NCBI GenBank assembly: GCA_020426345.1
Contig: JAGQQE010000011.1
Span: 1 to 43,031 of the forward strand
DNA length: 43,031 nt
Origin: Planctomycetaceae bacterium
Lineage (GTDB): Bacteria > Planctomycetota > Planctomycetia > Planctomycetales > Planctomycetaceae
Direction: 5' to 3'
Part shown: positions 38,906-43,031 of the stretch, in pieces
Layout: the number at the start of each line of letters is the position of its first letter
Position numbering within the stretch: the stretch's first letter is position 1
Position numbers and translations under genes: made by a program
The notes under the pieces: generated by a model
What the model was told of the DNA's origin: nothing
The model's input: the letters and a program-made list of their open reading frames with translations, nothing else
The model's database searches: none

Positions 38906-39000
38906 CCAGTTCTGCCGATTTACCCAGGCCCGGCCTGACTGCCCTTTATCAGCAGTCGCCTGGATTTCCGCCTGTACCTAATAGTCCAGTTCTGCCGGTT
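38906..39000. repeat. Direct repeat flanking two hairpins
   Basis: The 15-mers CCAGTTCTGCCGATT (38906-38920) and CCAGTTCTGCCGGTT (38986-39000) match at 14 positions. Between them are CAGGCC-C-GGCCTG (38925-38937) and GACTGC/GCAGTC around a 9-nt loop (38937-38957), two abutting perfect inverted repeats. This could be a regulatory RNA, a binding region or remnants of a small repeat element. Confidence 0.4.
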
Positions 39001-39172
39001 GGGGTGGGCAGGGATTCTCTGACTTGTGGTGAAAAAGAAACGTTTCTGCGTGGGCGCATGGCAGACTTAAACCGGAGCACTCTCGTCCATGCCTCGTTCG
39101 GCATGCGCGCAAGGTTTCCTTCCGGAGTGTCCTGAATTCTTTGCTCGTCTTTATTCAGCCAGCCGCACCATC

Positions 39173-40609
39173 ATGAATTCCATCTACCGATTGATCCCGG
39201 ACTGGGCGACGATGCCGTTGAAGGTATGGGGCTCGCTGGTCTTCATTTCGGTCTTTATTTTCGCCCCGACGCTGTCCTTTGACTTCGTGAACTGGGACGA
39301 CCCGGCCTATATCTGGCACAACGAACTGATCCGATCCTGGTCACCATCCAACCTGTTCGACATTGCCACTCAGACGGTCACTCGCAATTACGCGCCCATC
39401 ACCGTCTTCAGTTTTCTGATGGACTTTACTGTCTGGCAAATGAACCCGTTTGGGTATCACGCCACCAGCCTTGTTCTGCACACGCTCAACGGATTGCTGG
39501 TCTTCGCGCTGGTCCGGCAGCTTACGAACGACAGCCGCATTGCGTGGCTGACGGCGGCCCTGTTCCTGGTGCATCCGGTACAAATTGAGACCGTGGCATG
39601 GATCTCTTCGAGAAAGGGGCTTCTTTCCGGGGCGTTCATGCTTGCAGCGCTTTGTTTTCGACTGAAAAAAGATCTTCAGACGGAAGACGAAGGATGTTAT
39701 ATCGCGATGCTGACCGGGGCACTGCTGTCCAAGGCTCTGGCTGTTGTCCTGCCTCCGATTGTGCTGCTTTATGACGTTCTTGTTCGACGGGAGAAGCTGT
39801 CTTCGGCCGTCCCGCGACAATTTATTCCCGGGCTGCTTTCGCTGCTGTTGCTGTTGTACACAATGGGAGCACAGAACAGCATTACGGGAGGAATTCGGGG
39901 GCATCTGAGTTTGAGTCTTGCGCACATCATGGCCATCGATGTGACGATTCTGACACGTTATGTTCGTATGTTGTTCTGGCCATCTGACCTGTGCGTACTT
40001 TACGACCCGCCGACCTCAGGAATTGCTCTGCCTGTCATTCTGGGTCTGGCCGGGTGGGGCGCCATCGCATTCGAAGCTTACCGCCGCCGCAACGATCGCC
40101 CGATGTTGTTCTGGATGATGGCAACATGGTTTCTGCTGTTGTTTCCGGTTCTGAATTTCTTTCGCATTACAACCCTGATGAATGACCGGTACCTGTATTT
40201 GCCGTGCATTGTTGTTTTCGGACTGGTGAGCAGTGGAATTGTACGAACACACGACTGGCTTGCAGAAGGCTCCCGACAGCTTGCCTTTCGATCATTCGCC
40301 AGCCGCGGACTTCAGGTGTTTTCCATCGTTGCGGTCATCACAGCAGCAGTCGCCACCAGAAGTCATCTGCCTGTCTGGCAAAACTCCGAGAGCCTCTGGA
40401 GGCATGCCATGCAGCACGTTCCGCAACTGGCGATCGTTCATATTCAATCGGCTTATCACCTTCATGACTCGGGCCGTGTCCGGGAAGCAATCGCCGTTCT
40501 CCGGAGCGCACAGGAAACCTGTGAGGCCGACGCACTCGATCGGGAGCGAATGGCCAGAACGATCGCGATTTGGAGTGACGAACTGACGCGTGTTGCGTCA
40601 CGCGATTAA
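39173..40609 (+). CDS. GT-C membrane glycosyltransferase, TMTC/PMT-like, with short TPR tail
   Basis: A 478-residue polytopic membrane protein of the dolichyl-phosphate-mannose (PMT/GT39-type) superfamily, which moves a sugar from a polyprenyl-phosphate donor to an acceptor on the outer side of the membrane. About ten hydrophobic segments are visible. The first extramembrane loop carries FVNWDDPAYIW, where the Asp pair is the usual catalytic position; HPVQIETVAWISSRKGLLSG is the hallmark of TMTC-type proteins. The C-terminal 70 residues (LAIVHIQSAYHLHDSGRVREAIAVL) look like one or two TPR units. The ATG at 39173 is chosen; an ATG at 39089 would add 28 residues that are not membrane-like. Confidence 0.8.
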   Translation: MNSIYRLIPDWATMPLKVWGSLVFISVFIFAPTLSFDFVNWDDPAYIWHNELIRSWSPSNLFDIATQTVTRNYAPITVFSFLMDFTVWQMNPFGYHATSLVLHTLNGLLVFALVRQLTNDSRIAWLTAALFLVHPVQIETVAWISSRKGLLSGAFMLAALCFRLKKDLQTEDEGCYIAMLTGALLSKALAVVLPPIVLLYDVLVRREKLSSAVPRQFIPGLLSLLLLLYTMGAQNSITGGIRGHLSLSLAHIMAIDVTILTRYVRMLFWPSDLCVLYDPPTSGIALPVILGLAGWGAIAFEAYRRRNDRPMLFWMMATWFLLLFPVLNFFRITTLMNDRYLYLPCIVVFGLVSSGIVRTHDWLAEGSRQLAFRSFASRGLQVFSIVAVITAAVATRSHLPVWQNSESLWRHAMQHVPQLAIVHIQSAYHLHDSGRVREAIAVLRSAQETCEADALDRERMARTIAIWSDELTRVASRD

Positions 40610-40613
40610 CAAC

Positions 40614-42188
40614 ATGTTCACTCGCTGGAAGAAAGCGATGCCAGACACCACGGGTCATCATTCGCCTGTCGTTCGCCGGCTGGCCGAACTTGCTGTACTG
40701 TGGACGTTGTTCGGCATGATCTGGTTCATGTCCGGTTCGCTCGATCTGCTGACGCGTTCCTTCTGGATGGATGAGGTGCATACGTGGTTGCTGGTCAATG
40801 ATTCAGACCCGATTCACGCATTCCAGGCTCTTCGACACGGTGTCGACTTTAATCCTCCTGCGTACTATCTCGCCGCTCGGACCCTCAGATTGCTTCCGGG
40901 AAATCTGACGGAACTTCGGCTGCGACTGTTCTCTGCTGGTTTGATGCTTCTGGCGCTTAGCGGGTGCTACCTGATACTGCGACGCCGTGTCTCGTTTTTG
41001 AGTGCTGCCATCGCGATGCTGCTGGTCTCAGGCCATCCTGTTGTCATCCACCAGTGTTTCGAAGCACGGTTCTATGCGATGTGGATGGCATGCCTGGTCT
41101 GGCTTGTCTGGATCCTTGATCGATCAGACCGTCGTCTCTCTCGTGGTGAATTCATCGGCAGCCTGATCCTGGGCGTTCTTGTCTGCACGTGCCACTACTT
41201 TGGCATCATCTCCGTGCTGCTGGTAACAACATTTCAGATTCACAAAGCGAGGGGAACCAGGAATCGTGATGGTCGAATGCGACAGCTTCTTGTCCTTGTT
41301 GCGGTTTCCTTAGCTTCGGTTGGACTGTGTTTGCCTTTGCTTATGGGGCAAAGAGAGGCTTTGTCCTGTGCAACCTGGGTGTCAGCCCCCACGGTCGATA
41401 CAAGCATCGCTTTCCTGCAGTCATTATTGCTGCCGTCTGTGTTGATGGGTTTGGTGTTTCTGGCTGTGTTGAGCAATCTTAAAACGGACCGGCTGTTTCC
41501 AGCGAGCCTGGATGCCGCGGGCCTCGTTCCGCTGTGCCTGATGCCAGTTGCGCTACTTGTTATGTCCTGGACATTGCAGCCCACTATGGTCCTTCGATAT
41601 GGCATCGCTGGTGCTTTCGGACTTGCACCCGTCTATTCAGGACTGATTTCAAGGATCAGCCCCATCCTGCGTAACGTGCTGCTGTTGACCGTCATTGGCT
41701 GGTGCGTGATGTCCTCGAAACACTGTACGGAGCAATGGACCGCGGCAGAACGCCGACATATTGCAGTAGAGCGTTTTGCGGACGAACAACCTCCGGATCG
41801 GCTGATTGTTATGGAGGATCGAATCGACTGGATGCCGCTCATTCATCGGCGGCCGGATTTGAGTGGCCGATGCCGACTGATTGACTTTGATGAATCACAG
41901 TTGCCGGTGCCGTCCTGTCTTCGAATTGTCCAGCGGGATGTCGGCAGGCAGGTTGCGCGATGGTACCCCGGGATGCAGTTGCAGCCGATCGCACAGCTGA
42001 ATGAAGAAGATGAATTCGCAATGCTTCCTTATCCCGGTGGAGCGGCAGACGACATCCGCTATCCAAAAGGTTTTGAGACGCACACGTCCGATGGAATCGG
42101 CTGGCTTTTCAGGCGTTTCTCTTCAGCGCGGGCGGGTGATTCGGTCCCAATGAATAGAGCTGCAATTGAATCTGGAAAACTTTTTTGA
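40614..42188 (+). CDS. GT-C membrane glycosyltransferase (GT39-like)
   Basis: A 524-residue polytopic membrane protein of the same superfamily as its upstream neighbour. The first hydrophobic helix is followed by RSFWMDEVHTWLL, with the Asp-Glu pair typical of the GT-C active site, then NPPAYYLAARTLRLL and about ten membrane segments. The C-terminal 120 residues are soluble. The ATG at 40614 lies 4 nt after the upstream stop; an in-frame GTG at 40590 overlaps it by 20 nt and an ATG at 40638 has GAAAG just upstream. Coupled translation with the first enzyme is likely. The next genes downstream are Flp pilins, so pilin or envelope glycosylation is a reasonable but unproven role. Confidence 0.78.
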   Translation: MFTRWKKAMPDTTGHHSPVVRRLAELAVLWTLFGMIWFMSGSLDLLTRSFWMDEVHTWLLVNDSDPIHAFQALRHGVDFNPPAYYLAARTLRLLPGNLTELRLRLFSAGLMLLALSGCYLILRRRVSFLSAAIAMLLVSGHPVVIHQCFEARFYAMWMACLVWLVWILDRSDRRLSRGEFIGSLILGVLVCTCHYFGIISVLLVTTFQIHKARGTRNRDGRMRQLLVLVAVSLASVGLCLPLLMGQREALSCATWVSAPTVDTSIAFLQSLLLPSVLMGLVFLAVLSNLKTDRLFPASLDAAGLVPLCLMPVALLVMSWTLQPTMVLRYGIAGAFGLAPVYSGLISRISPILRNVLLLTVIGWCVMSSKHCTEQWTAAERRHIAVERFADEQPPDRLIVMEDRIDWMPLIHRRPDLSGRCRLIDFDESQLPVPSCLRIVQRDVGRQVARWYPGMQLQPIAQLNEEDEFAMLPYPGGAADDIRYPKGFETHTSDGIGWLFRRFSSARAGDSVPMNRAAIESGKLF

Positions 42189-42212
42189 CATGTGGAAACC
42201 CTGGCCTAGGTT
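42185..42212 (+). promoter_or_regulatory. Candidate promoter of first pilin gene
   Basis: TTGACA (42185-42190), 16 nt, then TAGGTT (42207-42212). The same pattern (TTGACC, 16 nt, TAAGTT) precedes the second pilin, which makes it more credible than a lone match. The -35 overlaps the stop codon of the glycosyltransferase. The ATG is 171 nt further on. Confidence 0.55.
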
Positions 42213-42247
42213 TGTTCAGAGTTCGGGAAGGATGCCCGCACGCGAGT

Positions 42248-42264
42248 GGGAGAACGACTCTCCC
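42248..42264 (+). other. Hairpin in the first pilin leader
   Basis: GGGAGA and TCTCCC pair perfectly around ACGAC. It is present only in the longer leader of the first pilin and has no counterpart before the second. No T-run follows, so it does not look like a terminator. Confidence 0.35.
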
Positions 42265-42318
42265 GAGTAAGTTGAGTTCTCATTGTGATTCTCTCTGCAT
42301 GTCAGAGTGATCTATGTT

Positions 42319-42383
42319 GGCAGGACATTTTCTGCCGTGACGTTTCCTGCCCGGTGTTTGGGCACATCCTGAGGGGTTTTGAA
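42319..42383 (+). promoter_or_regulatory. Structured pilin leader, copy 1
   Basis: Two hairpins lie directly before the pilin start. The first is GGCAG/CTGCC (42319-42336), immediately followed by GTGA. The second is TGCCC/GGGCA around GGTGTTT (42348-42364). CTGAGGGGTTTTGAA then leads into the ATG and contains the ribosome-binding purines. Copy 2 keeps the same order with compensating base changes in both stems. Confidence 0.55.
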
Positions 42384-42557
42384 ATGAGCAAGTTCGCGAA
42401 CAGCATCAAGAAGTTCCTGGTCTCTGAAGATGGTCCAACGGCTGTTGAGTACGCCGTAATGCTGGCATTGATCATCGTGGTCTGCCTGGCTGCAGTTTCT
42501 ACCGTTGGTACAAACGCAAACGCTAAGTTCTCAACTGTTGGCACTTACCTGTCATAG
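42384..42557 (+). CDS. Flp/Fap-type pilin
   Basis: A 57-residue Flp pilin, the small type IVb pilin subunit of tight-adherence (Tad) pili. A 17-residue leader (MSKFANSIKKFLVSEDG) precedes the prepilin-peptidase site G|PTAVEY, with Glu at +5 and Tyr at +6 as the family requires, followed by a hydrophobic helix (AVMLALIIVVCLAAV) and a short polar tail. The ATG at 42384 is chosen because GAGGGG lies upstream and the family starts here. No tad assembly, secretin or prepilin-peptidase gene is in the window; these may follow to the right. A near-identical copy starts 580 nt downstream. Confidence 0.95.
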   Translation: MSKFANSIKKFLVSEDGPTAVEYAVMLALIIVVCLAAVSTVGTNANAKFSTVGTYLS

Positions 42558-42569
42558 TCAGCGATCCAT

Positions 42570-42593
42570 CGGCGGTCTGTTCACAGTCCGCCG
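42570..42593 (+). terminator. Hairpin after first pilin
   Basis: CGGCGGTCTG (42570-42579) and CAGTCCGCCG (42584-42593) form a 10-bp stem with one T-T mismatch and a 4-nt loop, starting 12 nt after the pilin stop codon. No T-run follows, so it may protect the abundant pilin mRNA from 3' decay rather than terminate it. Confidence 0.5.
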
Positions 42594-42828
42594 TATGAAA
42601 GCATAGCGCGGGGGCAGGGTCCTGTGCAGATCACGCGAGGTATCGTGTGACTGACCAGCACCTTGCCCTCGTGTTTTTTTGCGCGCTTTCGGGGCTTGTG
42701 AATCAGGACCGCGTTGAGGACTGCGCGGAGCGGCGTTTCGGTGGCTGTTACGCGGAGCGGTGCATTTCTGCCACGCTTTGTGCCCGGTTCGGACTGTGGT
42801 GATGGGTAGCAAAAAATCACCAAAGTTT
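42594..42828. other. Spacer between pilin genes
   Basis: No gene is supported. The only repeat noted is CGCGGAGCGG at 42724-42733 and again at 42751-42760. Minus-strand open frames cross the region without family resemblance or ribosome sites. Confidence 0.45.
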
Positions 42829-42856
42829 TTGACCGCTGTTTTTCCTGACCTAAGTT
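42829..42856 (+). promoter_or_regulatory. Candidate promoter of second pilin gene
   Basis: TTGACC (42829-42834), 16 nt, then TAAGTT (42851-42856), matching the promoter pattern of the first pilin, including CCTGRCCTARGTTT around the -10. The ATG is 107 nt further on. Confidence 0.55.
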
Positions 42857-42900
42857 TCATTTGCAGGTCACGTTCTCACGAATCGATGGGCCTCACGTTT

Positions 42901-42963
42901 GGCGGACGTTCCGCCGTGATTTTTTTCAGCCCGGTGCAGGGGCTTAAACTGAGAGGTTTTGAA
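42901..42963 (+). promoter_or_regulatory. Structured pilin leader, copy 2
   Basis: GGCGGA/TCCGCC around CGT (42901-42915) is followed by GTGA and a run of seven T, so it also resembles an intrinsic terminator or attenuator ahead of the pilin. The second hairpin is AGCCC/GGGCT around GGTGCAG (42929-42945). CTGAGAGGTTTTGAA leads into the ATG. Both hairpins correspond to those of copy 1. Confidence 0.55.
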
Positions 42964-43031
42964 ATGAGCAAGTTCGCAAACAGCATCAAGAAGTTCCTGG
43001 TCTCTGAAGATGGTCCAACGGCTGTTGAGTA
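42964..43031 (+). CDS. Flp/Fap-type pilin, second copy (partial, runs off window)
   Basis: The first 68 nt of a second Flp pilin gene. They match the first copy at 67 of 68 positions; the single change (GCG to GCA) is silent. The leader and the prepilin-peptidase site G|PTAVEY are complete, and the hydrophobic helix lies beyond the window edge. The near identity points to recent duplication or gene conversion. Confidence 0.93.
   Translation, partial: MSKFANSIKKFLVSEDGPTAVE

Larger units (their letters stand above)
38693..39172. promoter_or_regulatory. Divergent intergenic region rich in short repeats
   Basis: About 480 nt between the secreted protein (minus) and the first glycosyltransferase (plus). 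No gene is supported. It holds a tandem 12-nt repeat near the minus-strand gene, a 15-nt direct repeat 80 nt apart and two adjacent hairpins, all listed separately. It should contain both promoters; none is obvious by consensus. Confidence 0.4.

Noticed and set aside
42200-42220. Possible sigma-54 (-24/-12) promoter before the first pilin (TGGC with TTG downstream)
   Set aside because: The -12 GC is missing and the equivalent position in copy 2 has GA instead of GG, whereas the -35/-10 pattern is kept in both.
42302-42860. Minus-strand frames across the pilin leaders and spacer
   Set aside because: They run antisense to the pilin gene or through the GC-rich spacer without ribosome sites or family resemblance.

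Overview
The window looks like chromosomal DNA of a planctomycete (Planctomycetota). The evidence is the gene content: a Tat-exported DUF1501 protein, an arylsulfatase-type sulfatase with a Cys-type formylglycine motif, a Hanks-type kinase fused to a SUMF1 domain and divergent from an ECF sigma gene, a 3,033-residue surface protein with EF-hand/dockerin-like repeats, a very large secreted PQQ-type beta-propeller protein, and Flp pilins. Genes are mostly long, non-ATG starts are frequent, and I see no rRNA, tRNA, CRISPR array, transposase or phage gene.

Layout. 1-5790 (minus strand): PLP-dependent decarboxylase, sulfatase, an unrecognised protein and an ADP-ribosylglycohydrolase. 6136-19916 (plus strand): DUF1501 protein, the overlapping sbcD-sbcC pair (SbcC with an unusual C-terminal extension), the secreted beta-propeller protein, pyrimidine-nucleoside phosphorylase and pterin-4a-carbinolamine dehydratase. 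19946-33513: a regulatory and surface locus, in which the giant mosaic protein gene lies downstream of an ECF sigma gene that has no ATG/GTG/TTG start at its true N-terminus, divergent from a kinase-SUMF1-VHL-like-trefoil protein. A 71-nt imperfect palindrome sits in the following convergent gap. 33753-38692 (minus strand): secreted Pro-rich beta-sandwich protein, ComB, MoaC, long-chain polyprenyl diphosphate synthase and a DUF2293 protein. 39173-43031 (plus strand): two GT-C (PMT-like) membrane glycosyltransferases, then two tandem Flp pilin genes, the second cut by the window edge.

The most interesting points are these. (a) The two pilin genes have near-identical coding starts and share a promoter pattern and a leader with two hairpins whose stems show compensatory base changes, which suggests a conserved structured 5' UTR. 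(b) The kinase carries a C-terminal VHL-beta-like segment and a trefoil-like segment outside the membrane. (c) The ECF sigma factor appears to start at CTG or ATT. (d) SbcC has about 105 extra residues after its ATPase domain. (e) A REP-like palindrome lies between convergent genes. How the genes work together is inferred from position: sigma, kinase and giant protein as a signalling and surface module, and the two GT-C enzymes possibly acting on the adjacent pilins or on the cell envelope.
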